DNA of 62,861 nt from Desulfuromonas sp. (GCA_002869695.1 PKUD01000032.1:1-62861); one strand, 5' to 3'. Counted from the stretch's first letter, positions 17,070-25,387 are shown. The notes: a model not told the origin generated them from the letters alone. Numbers and translations are program-made.

Positions 17070-18914
17070 TTAATGTCCACCGCCGCTCATGAAGGCGAAC
17101 AGCATCAGTGCGGCAAGGCCCAGACCGGTAAAGACAGCGAGGAAGCCGAAGCCCTTGAAGACGAAGTCGTAAAGAACACCACTGGTTTTTTCCATTGCAA
17201 ACTCTTCCGTAATGCCCATCTCCTCGTAGCGGTCCCATTGACGGCCGCGTTCCTCGATGAATTCCTCTTTGGAGATTTCGCCGTTGAATATGACGAAGTC
17301 CATCGGGAACTTCTCGGGCCGGCCGTGGGTGTTGAAGAAGTGGACGGTGAAGATAAAGCCGGTTGCCAGCAAGGCTTCGTCAGAGTGGACGATGGTGGCG
17401 ATATTAAAGGCCCAGCCTGGCAGGAAGATACCGAAGAACTCCGGGAACCAGAGCATCAGCCCGGAGCCACCGATGGCGAACATCCCCCAGAAGACCGCAA
17501 TGAAGTCAAATTTCTCCCAGTAGGTCCAACGATCGAAGGTCGGCTTGGGCCCCTTGAAGAAGAACCAGCGGATCATCCGGGAGACATCGATGATATCCCA
17601 GATGTTCGGCATCAGTGAATCAGGGCCGAACATGCGCTGCAGCCAGTTGCCCTTGATGTCTTTGCGCAAGAAGAGAAAATCGAAGCTGAGCAGAATCGCG
17701 CCGACGAAATAATAGAAGGTCAGGATGGCGCAACCGCGATGAATCAACCCGGCGTAATGAACCCCACCGTAGAAGTCCATCATCGCTCTTGCCCATTGCT
17801 GGTCGCTGAACTTCAATGGCAGGCCGGTTAGCGAAAGGCCGAGGAAGCTGATGATGACTGTCAGGTGGAGGAAGATATGGCGACGCTGGAAGCGACGATA
17901 CGGCTTGTGGGCGTCTTTGATATGTTGTTCGACTTTACCTTCGCTCAGGGCTCTCAAGTTCTCGCGATTTTCAACAAACCCGCGGAACATCCAGAGCAGG
18001 GTGTGGATCCAGAAAACCGTGAAGGTTCCGACCAGCAGCCCGGTCATGGCGATATACGTCCAGTAGAGCAGAGGATAGTTTTCACTGTCGGAGTGATCGC
18101 CGTGTGCATAAAACTCGGTGAAGTGCGGGGTTGCCTTCGGGTGGCACTGGGCGCAGGTTTCAACCAGGTTTTCGCCGTTCAGGGTCGAATCAGCATGGTC
18201 GCTGGGGAGCACTCCGTGTGCCCCATGACAGTCTGCACAGACTGCAGCCTGCTCTGGATAGCCGAGGCGATAGTTTTTACCATGGTAGCTTTCCAGGTAG
18301 GTTTCCACAGCGTGTGTCGCTACCCCATTTTCAGCCATCAGCTCTTCATCGCTATGACAGGCAATGCAGGTATCGGAATCGAACCGGCTCAGCTCAGCTG
18401 CGTTCATTTCGCTGATTGCGGCAATGCCATGCAGTGAGTGGCAGTCACTGCAATCGGGGGCCGCTGCGTTGTGGTCGATGACCGCCTGCCCATGAGTTGA
18501 GGCCAGGTATTCCTCTGTGTCATGGCATTGCTGACAGGTCTCTATCACCTGGGTTTTGTTGCCGGCCCAATGGGTAATGGCGTGATATTCGCTGTGGCAG
18601 CCCGTGCAGCCGATCTCGTTCTGTTGGTGAACGCTGGTGCTGTGGAGGGTTGCCTGCTGGTCATGGCAGCGGCTGCAGTTGACCGGTTTGATCTCTATCT
18701 GCCCTTCCATGTGCAGATCGAGGTCATTGATCTCTGTGTGACAGCTGGTACAGGCATTGCTGCCGTGGACCGATTTGACGAAATCACTTGATGCGACAGA
18801 GTCTTCGTGGCACTCAAGGCAGGCGCGCGGGTCGATCGCCATTCCTGTTTCTGCCCAGGACGGAACGCCGATCGCCAACATCAGGACAATAGGAATTAAT
18901 AGATGAAGTTTCAT
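17070..18914 (-). CDS. cbcL: CbcL-type multihaem c / dihaem b inner-membrane cytochrome
   Basis: A 614-residue fusion. The start is the ATG at 18914 with GGGAGG upstream, followed by a signal peptide (LIPIVLMLAIGVPSWA). Nine CXXCH haem-c motifs lie between about residues 32 and 258 (CLECH to CAQCH). The C-terminal half has about five membrane segments with paired histidines of the HydC/FdnI cytochrome b family (FQRRHIFLHLTVIISFLGLS; YAGLIHRGCAILTFYYF; HSDEALLATGFIFTVHFF). This is the architecture of Geobacter CbcL, which oxidises menaquinol and passes electrons to periplasmic cytochromes under low-potential conditions. The upstream transposase-like gene ends 29 bp before it. Confidence 0.82.
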   Translation of the reverse strand: MKLHLLIPIVLMLAIGVPSWAETGMAIDPRACLECHEDSVASSDFVKSVHGSNACTSCHTEINDLDLHMEGQIEIKPVNCSRCHDQQATLHSTSVHQQNEIGCTGCHSEYHAITHWAGNKTQVIETCQQCHDTEEYLASTHGQAVIDHNAAAPDCSDCHSLHGIAAISEMNAAELSRFDSDTCIACHSDEELMAENGVATHAVETYLESYHGKNYRLGYPEQAAVCADCHGAHGVLPSDHADSTLNGENLVETCAQCHPKATPHFTEFYAHGDHSDSENYPLLYWTYIAMTGLLVGTFTVFWIHTLLWMFRGFVENRENLRALSEGKVEQHIKDAHKPYRRFQRRHIFLHLTVIISFLGLSLTGLPLKFSDQQWARAMMDFYGGVHYAGLIHRGCAILTFYYFVGAILLSFDFLFLRKDIKGNWLQRMFGPDSLMPNIWDIIDVSRMIRWFFFKGPKPTFDRWTYWEKFDFIAVFWGMFAIGGSGLMLWFPEFFGIFLPGWAFNIATIVHSDEALLATGFIFTVHFFNTHGRPEKFPMDFVIFNGEISKEEFIEERGRQWDRYEEMGITEEFAMEKTSGVLYDFVFKGFGFLAVFTGLGLAALMLFAFMSGGGH

Positions 18915-18942
18915 TTTCGTGTTTCCTCCCAATCGCTTCTGT

Positions 18943-19698
18943 TTAGGTTACTGAATTGAATTCACATAGTTTGTTTTGCAGCAAACGGATTACATCTTCT
19001 CTTTCATGATGGTTAAAGCGAAATGCCATTTCTTCGATAAACAGGGGGAACCTGCTTTTGCAGCCGCCCCGGTATTTCATCAGGTTTATTTTGCACTGGC
19101 GCCAGAACTCCTGGAGCTGTTTCTCCTCTGTCTCTTTGCGGGCCCACAGTGTTCTGCGATAGAATTTTTCAATGATAACGTTTCTTTTTGCTGAGGGGCT
19201 ATTGGTGTAGATCTCTGAGATCCCCTGGACCTCCGGAAGATCATTTTTTTCCAGAGAAAATAATGGTGTCGCAGGAAATATCACATGAACCTGGTTTTGC
19301 AGCAGCAGGGACCAGAAAATCGTCAGCTTGCCGTTCCCCCTCGTGCTTGATATTCCTTGCGGATTGCTGACGAGTTGATGCCGCGTTCTCGCGTTCTCCT
19401 TGGCCATTATTGACCTGAGACGATCATAATAACTCTGGGCTGTTTTGCGATTGATCTCCAATTGCTTTGCGCATTGTTCAGCTGTCTTCATCTGCCAGAA
19501 CAATTCAGCTAGATTGTTCAGCTTTTCGCTTGATATTTTGGCCTTGTTCCGTTGGGCGGAAAACTTCTTTTTGCATTGCTTGCACTTGTAGCGGCCATCC
19601 CCCAGGCGATAGGTTTCTGTCTGCATGCATGCAGGGCAGTGGATTTGGCTGCCGGACTGGTCTGCCCGCCCATCAGTTGTTTTGTCTGTCGTTGTCAA
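18943..19698 (-). CDS. Catalytically dead IS1595-type transposase derivative (possible domesticated regulator)
   Basis: A 251-residue protein read from a TTG at 19698 with GGAAAAG upstream; a stop lies in frame just above, and no ATG precedes the zinc ribbon. The order matches IS1595 transposases: zinc ribbon C21-x2-C24...C39-x2-C42, a helix-turn-helix-like segment (about 58-96), remains of the RNase H-like core, and the C-terminal block EFWRQCKINLMKYRGG then FPLFIEEMAFRFN. The first catalytic Asp motif is missing, and where IS1595 reads IYTD this protein has IYTN (Asn166). No inverted repeats or target duplications are evident. It is intact and 29 bp ahead of cbcL, so a DNA-binding or regulatory role is inferred. 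Confidence 0.65.
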   Translation of the reverse strand: MTTTDKTTDGRADQSGSQIHCPACMQTETYRLGDGRYKCKQCKKKFSAQRNKAKISSEKLNNLAELFWQMKTAEQCAKQLEINRKTAQSYYDRLRSIMAKENARTRHQLVSNPQGISSTRGNGKLTIFWSLLLQNQVHVIFPATPLFSLEKNDLPEVQGISEIYTNSPSAKRNVIIEKFYRRTLWARKETEEKQLQEFWRQCKINLMKYRGGCKSRFPLFIEEMAFRFNHHEREDVIRLLQNKLCEFNSVT

Positions 19699-19717
19699 TG
19701 GTCTTTTCCGTCAGTTT

Positions 19718-19735
19718 GGTCCGATTTGCCGGACC
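19718..19735. promoter_or_regulatory. Inverted repeat upstream of the transposase-like gene
   Basis: GGTCCG-N6-CGGACC, perfect 6-bp arms, 19 bp before the TTG start. It may be an operator or a leader hairpin. The rest of 19736-19941 has no clear promoter; a poor sigma-54-like match (TGGC...GCA, minus strand, 19759-19774) is not enough to call. Confidence 0.35.
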
Positions 19736-19941
19736 GTTCACTTTAAGCACAAAAAAACTGCGGCAACACGGCCAGAAACATGGGAGAGTCTGGTGGGTGT
19801 ACAGCGCGTTGCCGCTATCTGTATCTACAGGGCGTTTGCTCTGGAAATACTATGTAAAGCCGCTGTCCGGTTAAGACAGTGACCGGTTTATCCACTCCTG
19901 CACTGAGCCGTCAGAAACAGCACGGGACAGGGGGAGGGGGG

Positions 19942-20100
19942 TCAGGAATGACTCAGCAGGTTCATGATGGCGCCGCCCATGCATGACAGCGACCAGAGGA
20001 TGAATGCCGTCAGCGCGATGCTGACAAAGGCCAGAGATCCATAGACACCTGCTTTGTATGTTTTCTTTATCGGACTGGAGATAATATTTTCAGCTTTCAT
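19942..20100 (-). CDS. Small single-helix membrane protein
   Basis: A 52-residue protein with AGGAGG before the ATG at 20100. It begins MKAENIISSPIKKTYKAG and has one membrane segment (about 20-43) ending near WSLSCMGGAIMNLL. The N-terminus resembles those of the next two genes upstream (xRxEN/xKxEN). I do not recognise the family. It is the last of three small genes behind the sigma-54-like promoter. Confidence 0.6.
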   Translation of the reverse strand: MKAENIISSPIKKTYKAGVYGSLAFVSIALTAFILWSLSCMGGAIMNLLSHS

Positions 20101-20122
20101 AGCGCACCTCCTGTAATTGGCG

Positions 20123-20266
20123 TTAAATGAGTTTCTGGCCAATGTGGACCAGTGCCGGCCAAGCAACAAACAATGCTGCGGGAATGGCTGCCAGGCCGAA
20201 GACTGCAAGTGCGACGACGACTCTGTTTCTCGGATCCGGTTTTGCGGATAGGTTTTCTGCTCTCAC
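20123..20266 (-). CDS. Small single-helix membrane protein, GTG start
   Basis: A 47-residue protein starting at the GTG at 20266 (VRAENLSAKPDPRNR), with AAAGGAG 8 bp before it. One membrane helix spans about 17-40 (VVVALAVFGLAAIPAALFVAW). The start region is nearly the same as that of the upstream NifX-like gene over about 25 bases, including the ribosome site. Function unknown; co-transcription with its neighbours is likely from spacing (22 and 32 bp). Confidence 0.6.
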   Translation of the reverse strand: MRAENLSAKPDPRNRVVVALAVFGLAAIPAALFVAWPALVHIGQKLI

Positions 20267-20298
20267 GGTGTTTCTCCTTTCAATGTACGAAGCTGTTG

Positions 20299-20739
20299 TT
20301 AGGCGAATGCTGTTTGCGGGCGATGTTGCCGGGACTGCCAGTCCTGATCGATAGCGTTCGACCTGAACCATCTGGCAACCATCTCTGCAACTTCGCCACG
20401 CTGGTTCCAATAAATAGTTATGCCAGTGGCATTGAACAGACCCTCAAAGCCTGGGCGGTTGTCACTGCAAAGTATCGCCTCAACGCCTTGTTGGCTGAAC
20501 CAGTCGGGAAGCGACGGCAGTTCTTTCGGATTCCAGACAGTGAGTTTGGGTTTGGCGTACTCACCGGTGATATTGTCGATCGCCAGTTTGAAATAGATGT
20601 GTTCAAGGCCACCGTTCTGTCTGACGAGCTGGCTGTAATAAGGAATTGCAACAACCGTCACGTTCTGGTTTTTGCCTTTTGTGGCCTTCTGCCCCGGGTT
20701 CATGGAGCCTGTTCTGGCGCTAATGTTTTCTGGCCTCAC
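20299..20739 (-). CDS. NifX/NifB-like dinitrogenase cofactor domain protein
   Basis: A 146-residue soluble protein with a GTG start at 20739 and AAAGGAG upstream. After an N-terminal tail (VRPENISARTGSMN), residues about 25-125 look like the dinitrogenase Fe-Mo cofactor biosynthesis fold: VTVVAIPYY, FKLAIDNITGEY, QQGVEAILCSDNR, LFNATGITIYW. Proteins of this fold outside nif clusters bind metal clusters or have unknown roles. No nif genes are in the window. The gene leads a three-gene group preceded by a sigma-54-like promoter and GTTGCAAC-type sites. Confidence 0.55.
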   Translation of the reverse strand: MRPENISARTGSMNPGQKATKGKNQNVTVVAIPYYSQLVRQNGGLEHIYFKLAIDNITGEYAKPKLTVWNPKELPSLPDWFSQQGVEAILCSDNRPGFEGLFNATGITIYWNQRGEVAEMVARWFRSNAIDQDWQSRQHRPQTAFA

Positions 20740-20771
20740 GGTGATTCTCCTTTCGCTCTTGCTTTGTTAAT

Positions 20772-20788
20772 TATCAAGGTTTGTGCCA
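20772..20788 (-). promoter_or_regulatory. Predicted sigma-54 promoter
   Basis: Minus strand reads TGGCAC-AAACC-TTGAT, matching the -24 element fully and the -12 element except for GA in place of GC. It lies about 33 bp before the GTG start of the NifX-like gene, leaving room for a short leader with its ribosome site. A sigma-54 activator gene is encoded 0.4 kb upstream. Confidence 0.55.
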
Positions 20789-20854
20789 AGACGCGAAAAT
20801 TTATAAAAAAGCTAATAAGTTCGGCACGTTAAGGTTTTTTTGTCAGTTTGGAGG

Positions 20855-20996
20855 TGTTGCGGCACAGACCCCCGATGTTGCAATGGCAACATCGGGGAAG
20901 GAGGGTTGCTGCTGTTTATAGACTTAACTGCCTGAAATGAAATGGGAAAATTGAGTGCAACGCCCGTTGCAACACTTATTTTATTGCAACCTCTGC
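20855..20996. promoter_or_regulatory. Cluster of GTTGC/GCAAC palindromic sites
   Basis: TGTTGC-N4-GCAACA at 20876-20891 (inside a longer hairpin with GAT/ATC and C/G extensions), TGCAACG-CC-CGTTGCA at 20956-20971, a half-site at 20855-20860 and two TGCAAC copies at 20985-20996. They lie 70-220 bp upstream of the sigma-54-like promoter, the usual place for activator sites. The protein that binds is not known. Confidence 0.5.
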
Positions 20997-21104
20997 AACG
21001 CGCAAGAGATTTCAGGGTTTATATATCTATAGATTATGGCAATTATTTTTAACAGGAAGGTCAGGTTGTGGAAGCAGGTATTTTGATGCGTTGTGGAGGG
21101 TGAA

Positions 21105-21146
21105 CAGCCCAAGCCAGGCTGTTTCACGGCGGCCAGGCTTGGGCTG
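21105..21146. terminator. Hairpin downstream of the sigma-54 activator gene
   Basis: CAGCCCAAGCC/GGCTTGGGCTG, perfect 11-bp arms with a 20-nt GC-rich loop, 20 bp after the activator stop on the minus strand. There is no good T tract, so its efficiency is uncertain. Confidence 0.5.
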
Positions 21147-21165
21147 TTCTGACAGACCAGGGTGT

Positions 21166-22503
21166 TTAGTCGTCGTTTAACTGATAACGTTTCATCCAGC
21201 GCCAAAGGGTTGTTCGGTCAACTCCAAGTTGTTGAGCGACTTTTTTCCGGTTGCCGCTGTAGCGGGCCAGCATGTTCTGCAACACGTCCTTTGAAGGCCG
21301 TCTTCTTTTTGTAAATGAGTCGGGTTGCTCAGGCCGGTTCGCCGCCATGAAGCCTGCTGGAAGGTGTTCAATACCGATTTCTGAATCGCGACACAGGATA
21401 ACTGTTTGTTCGACAAGATTAAGTAGTTCGCGAACGTTTCCCGGATAGCTGTGGTTGAGCAGAACCTGCAGGGCTTCGGCAGAGAATCCCCTGATTTTTT
21501 TACTATAGGTTCGGTTGAAACGCTCCAGAAAGATGTCGATCAGCAGAGGGATATCTTCGGGGCGTTCGCTGAGAGGGGGGATTTCCAGCGAAACAACATT
21601 GATGCGAAAAAACAGATCACGCCGGAAGGTTCCCTCTTCCACCATCTTCTCGAGGTGGCGGTGGGTGGCGGTAACAAAACGGACATTGGCCTTTTGTGGT
21701 GTTGTTGCACCCAGGGGCTGGAATTCATGGTTTTCCAATACCCGGAGCAGTTTGACCTGAAGCGGCAGGGGCAGATCTCCTATCTCATCCAGAAACAGGG
21801 TCCCCCCTTCTGCCATGGTAAGACGGCCCGGGCGGTTTTCTACCGCGCCAGTATATGCGCCTTTCTTGGCTCCAAAAATCTCGGCTTCCAGCAGGGGTTC
21901 GGGGAGCGCGCCACAGTTGATGACAACCAGGGGTTTGTCCTTGCGGTGGCTCAGATTGTGGATCGCCTTGGCAAACAGCTCTTTACCGGTGCCGCTGTCC
22001 CCTTGCAGTAAGACGGTGGCTTCGCTCTCGGCAATGTCGGGAAGGACGTCAAACAGGCGGCGCATGCTTGAGTTGCGACTGGTCAATTCCTGGAAAGAAA
22101 ATTTCTTCTCAATCTCTTGCTTCAGGGCAAAGATGAGCGATTGGTCGCGGAAGGTTTCAACGCCACCGACCGGGTTCCCCTCGCTGTCACGGAGTACCGA
22201 AGCACTGACTGAAATCGGGACATCCCGGTTATCCTTGGTGATGATATCGATTTCGCGATTGATGACAGGCTGCCCAGACTCAAGGGCTTCTTTTACCGGA
22301 CAGGCCGAGAAGCAGACTCCGGTTCGGAAAACGTCATAGCAATGCTTGCCGATTGCCTCTTCCGCAGTAAAGCCGGTAATCTCTTCAGCCGCCCGGTTGT
22401 AGGTGGTGATACGCATGTTCTCATCGACGGTGAAGACTCCGTCAGCCACGCTGTCCAGAATCGTCTGCAGGTTTTCTTGAGGTGGTTTGCTATGTGAGCT
22501 CAT
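21166..22503 (-). CDS. PAS-domain sigma-54-dependent transcriptional activator
   Basis: A 445-residue enhancer-binding protein. An N-terminal PAS domain covers about 8-125 and contains Cys55, Cys64 and Cys68 (CYDVFRTGVCFSACP), which might sense redox state or hold a cofactor. The AAA+ domain follows: Walker A GDSGTGKE (168-175), the sigma-54 contact loop as GAYTGA (215-220, Tyr in place of the usual Phe), and Walker B LFLDE (236-240). A Fis-type helix-turn-helix ends the protein (VAQQLGVDRTTLWRWM). There is no receiver domain, so it responds directly to a signal, perhaps redox. It sits between the two cytochrome operons and is the natural candidate regulator of them. Confidence 0.88.
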   Translation of the reverse strand: MSSHSKPPQENLQTILDSVADGVFTVDENMRITTYNRAAEEITGFTAEEAIGKHCYDVFRTGVCFSACPVKEALESGQPVINREIDIITKDNRDVPISVSASVLRDSEGNPVGGVETFRDQSLIFALKQEIEKKFSFQELTSRNSSMRRLFDVLPDIAESEATVLLQGDSGTGKELFAKAIHNLSHRKDKPLVVINCGALPEPLLEAEIFGAKKGAYTGAVENRPGRLTMAEGGTLFLDEIGDLPLPLQVKLLRVLENHEFQPLGATTPQKANVRFVTATHRHLEKMVEEGTFRRDLFFRINVVSLEIPPLSERPEDIPLLIDIFLERFNRTYSKKIRGFSAEALQVLLNHSYPGNVRELLNLVEQTVILCRDSEIGIEHLPAGFMAANRPEQPDSFTKRRRPSKDVLQNMLARYSGNRKKVAQQLGVDRTTLWRWMKRYQLNDD

Positions 22504-22535
22504 GCTGTGTTTTCACTCATAAGTGTGAGATTAAA

Positions 22536-22572
22536 CAACAAAGCTCCGCTGTTTTGCAGCCGAGCTTTGTTG
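22536..22572 (-). terminator. Terminator-like hairpin after the hexahaem cytochrome gene
   Basis: CAACAAAGCTC/GAGCTTTGTTG, perfect 11-bp arms with an inner CGCTG/CAGC pairing. On the minus strand it is followed by TTTAAT. It separates the NrfD-module operon from the activator gene. Confidence 0.7.
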
Positions 22573-22607
22573 TCCTGAAAGATCTATGCTTTCTTTAGCT
22601 CAGCGAC

Positions 22608-23225
22608 TTAGTGGCTGCCGTTGGCAGCTTTGCCGCCGCCAGTGAGCCGGTTGTAGCCTTTGACGCCAATGTGGCAGGTGGCGCAACGGGTGTTCGACGC
22701 GAAGGCGGTATCGCCGTCATGGCAGGCGCCGCAGTATTCGCCCTGATAGAGGGCTTCCATGACAAAATTCTCGTTTTTTTGCGCGGCCAGTGCTTCCATT
22801 TTGAATAAACCGGTATGGCAGGATTCACAACCGAAGCCATCGGCATGAATCTCATGGCTGAAGATGACTGATTTTACCGGTTCGGTGTAGAGCATGTCGC
22901 CACCATCTTTAACGTGGCAGGTGGTGCAGTCTTCGTCGGACGCGAAAGCGGTGTCGCCGTCATGGCAGGCGCCACAGAATTCACCCTGATAGATTGCTTC
23001 CATGCTGAAAGCGGGGTTGGCCGCCATCGCCCCGGCTTCCATCTCAAAGATTCCATCATGGCAGGAGTCGCAGTCAAGACCCATGCCGTCCACATGAGAA
23101 TCATGGCTGAAAACAGTCGATTTATAGGTGATCTCACCGCCACCGTCACTGGCGTAGCTCAACTGCAGGCCAATCGTAGTGACCGCCAGAAAGGTAATGA
23201 TCAGGAACCGTGTTACGCTTTTCAT
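22608..23225 (-). CDS. Periplasmic hexahaem cytochrome with two c7-type trihaem repeats
   Basis: A 205-residue protein with a signal peptide (FLIITFLAVTTIGLQLSYA) and GGAGG before the ATG. It has six CXXCH motifs in two repeats: CDSCH-CGACH-CTTCH and CESCH-CGACH-CATCH. The spacers between them are nearly the same (QGEFCGACHDGDTAFAS against QGEYCGACHDGDTAFAS), so the gene arose by internal duplication. Trihaem c7-type domains carry electrons in the periplasm. It is the last gene of the nrfD-ferredoxin-cytochrome operon and would take electrons from the ferredoxin/NrfD pair. The set resembles the Geobacter Cbc4 type. Confidence 0.85.
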   Translation of the reverse strand: MKSVTRFLIITFLAVTTIGLQLSYASDGGGEITYKSTVFSHDSHVDGMGLDCDSCHDGIFEMEAGAMAANPAFSMEAIYQGEFCGACHDGDTAFASDEDCTTCHVKDGGDMLYTEPVKSVIFSHEIHADGFGCESCHTGLFKMEALAAQKNENFVMEALYQGEYCGACHDGDTAFASNTRCATCHIGVKGYNRLTGGGKAANGSH

Positions 23226-23269
23226 TTTTATCCTCCACTCAGCTCTTTCTGAATTGAAATAGACCGGTA

Positions 23270-24025
23270 TTAGCCCTTGGTGTAGAAAATGTTGGGTTTG
23301 GTTCCTGCTTCAGGACGCATGACCCATACGACTTTTTCGAGCTGATGGACGCTGCGGTAAACCTGGCTGTCAGGAGAGGCGAGGTCGCCAAAAATCCGCA
23401 CATCTGCCGGGCACGCTGCAGAGCAGGCAGTCAGTTTCTCGCCCTTGGACAGGCGGGTGTCGACGCAGAAGTTGCATTTGTCGACGGCGTGCTTTTCTTC
23501 ACTGAAGTAGCGTGCGTTGTAGGGACAGCCTAACTGGCAGGTCAGGCAACCGATACACTTGGTAATGTCCATCATGACAATACCATTTTGTGGATCTTTG
23601 TAGGTCGCCATGGTCGGGCAGACGCGAGTACACTGCGGGACATTGCAGTGATTGCAGAGGACCGGGATGAATTCACGTTTCTGGCCGATTGCCTCGGGGA
23701 CCTCGCGCTCCAGGATGTTGGTCCGATAACCATACTCGGGGACATCGTTGGTCTTCTTGCAGGCGGTCAGGCAACGTTAACAGTCTATGCAGCGATCGCC
23801 ATGAATGACCATGCTGTAATGAGGGTTGTAGGGGTACTTTTCAGCGTACTGGCCAGCCGAGGCATAGACCTTATCGACCGAGGAAACGGCTGACAGCATG
23901 CTCCCACCGGCAAAAATACCGGTCAAGGTCAGTCCCATCTTAAGAAAGTTGCGGCGCTCTTCTACGGATATGTTCTCGATCCCCTCGTTCTTCATTTCAT
24001 CGAGGCCCAGGTTCTGCTTTTTCAT
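23270..24025 (-). pseudogene. Tat-exported 4Fe-4S ferredoxin subunit with one in-frame TAA
   Basis: One frame runs from the ATG at 24025 (AAGGAG upstream) to 23270 but is cut by a single TAA at 23777-23779, codon 83. The N-terminal part has a Tat motif (RRNFLKMGLTLTG) and reaches the first cluster motif, CIDC-stop-RCLTAC. After the stop the frame continues as a normal NrfC/HybA-like protein (LCNHCNVPQCTRVCP; CIGCLTCQLGCP; CNFC). The paralogue at 31842-32615 has Gly at the stop position. A Glu codon GAA changed to TAA would explain it. TAA is not used for selenocysteine or pyrrolysine. Either a very recent nonsense mutation, readthrough or a sequencing error. Confidence 0.8.
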
Positions 24026-24076
24026 ATTAAGTAAACTCCTTCTCTTTATTCGCGAAAACAGGATCACCCGTTCTTC

Positions 24077-25300
24077 TTAGTGATGGGACTCAACCTTATG
24101 GCCGGCAAAAACTTTTTCGCCGATCAGGAAGAGGAAGAACGCAACCCCAAATCCACCAAGGGTAATGATGATTTCGTGGAGAGAGGGGAAATAGTGGAGC
24201 AAATGCTTGTATTCGTTGACTCCCAGCTCATGGAAGACCGGAACCACCTGCCCGACAATAACCAGGTCATAGCGCATCACGAAGATACCGATGATCATCA
24301 GAGCTGACCCCCAAAACATCATCGCCAGGTTTTTGCCTTTGGAGAGATAGAAAAGGATCAGCGGAAAGACCAGGCCGAAACCTGCCTCGAAGAGCCAGAA
24401 GTTGACCGAGTAGGGACCTTTGACCAGGGCCATGACTGCTTCGTATTTGCCACCGGGTTGACCGGCAACACCGGCGACCATCTTCCAGATGGTGAAAAAC
24501 ATGATGACGCAAATCAGCAGAATACCCAGGCGGCGAACCACATCGAGAGATTCCATCATCGGTTTGTCCTGAGACAACTGTTCGCCGTTTACCTTGTAGG
24601 CCAGATGGTGGAAAAGGTAGATAATCGCCGTCCCGGTCATCATCGCCGAGGCTATGAAGTAGATCGACATGTAGGGTCCGTGCCAGAATTCACGACCCAT
24701 AAGCAGGCCGAAGACCGCGCCGAGGTTACTGTGAGCGGCAATTCCGGCGATCGAGCCACCGAAACCGCAGGCAACTGCAGGTTTGTGCATGTCGAGGTTG
24801 AGAAACAGGAATTCAAAAATCATCAGGACAAGATAAACGCCGTAGAGGGTTCCCATCCACCAGATGTTCGACGTGATGTTCGGGGAAATGACGTTGTAGA
24901 TCGCCATCCGCCATGGGAGCTTAATTTCAAAGGCGATAACGAAGAAGCCGCCAAGAATTGTCGCAATGGAAAGAAAAACCGATCGTTTGGCAATTGGCAT
25001 GTAGGACTGAACGCCGAAAACATGTCCGATCGAAGACACCAGGCAGAGCCCGGTAGAGGTCACGACGAAGAAAACATAGGTCGCGATGAGGATGCCCCAG
25101 GGGATCTCGCGGGTAACGCCGTAGGTGTGATCGTGCCCGACAATCATGGAATGCACGCCAAAGGCAACCGCTGCCACAATGAGCAATCCGGACACTGCGA
25201 CAGCAAGATAGTACAATGGGCCGCCTGAAAGAAGCCTTTCGGTAACGCCTCTTTCGATTTCATTTAACGTCAGTCTCTTTGTTTTAATGTGACCGTCCAT
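24077..25300 (-). CDS. NrfD-family quinol-interacting membrane subunit
   Basis: A 407-residue membrane protein with about ten hydrophobic segments, AAGGAAG before the ATG, and NrfD/PsrC family features (GPLYYLAVAVSGLLIVAA; EFLFLNLDMHKP; VNFWLFEAGFGLVFPLILFY). NrfD proteins bind menaquinol on the periplasmic side and pass electrons to a ferredoxin partner. It is the first gene of a three-gene operon followed by the ferredoxin (51 bp) and the hexahaem cytochrome. In Geobacter such sets (Cbc4-like) serve extracellular electron transfer. Confidence 0.88.
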   Translation of the reverse strand: MDGHIKTKRLTLNEIERGVTERLLSGGPLYYLAVAVSGLLIVAAVAFGVHSMIVGHDHTYGVTREIPWGILIATYVFFVVTSTGLCLVSSIGHVFGVQSYMPIAKRSVFLSIATILGGFFVIAFEIKLPWRMAIYNVISPNITSNIWWMGTLYGVYLVLMIFEFLFLNLDMHKPAVACGFGGSIAGIAAHSNLGAVFGLLMGREFWHGPYMSIYFIASAMMTGTAIIYLFHHLAYKVNGEQLSQDKPMMESLDVVRRLGILLICVIMFFTIWKMVAGVAGQPGGKYEAVMALVKGPYSVNFWLFEAGFGLVFPLILFYLSKGKNLAMMFWGSALMIIGIFVMRYDLVIVGQVVPVFHELGVNEYKHLLHYFPSLHEIIITLGGFGVAFFLFLIGEKVFAGHKVESHH

Positions 25301-25387
25301 GTAGCTCTTCCTTTACTCCCAAATGAATTAAATGCAACGTCCAGACTTTTTGTCTGAAACCAAGGTGACTGTTTCGGGGTTTTTTGT

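Noticed and set aside
23777-23779. TAA as a recoded amino acid (selenocysteine or pyrrolysine)
   Set aside because: Selenocysteine uses TGA and pyrrolysine TAG; neither fits, and no recoding element is evident.
25301-25387. Sigma-54 promoter for the nrfD operon
   Set aside because: I looked for TGGC-N8-GC with correct spacing on the minus strand and found none; TGGACGTTGCA is too short in spacing.
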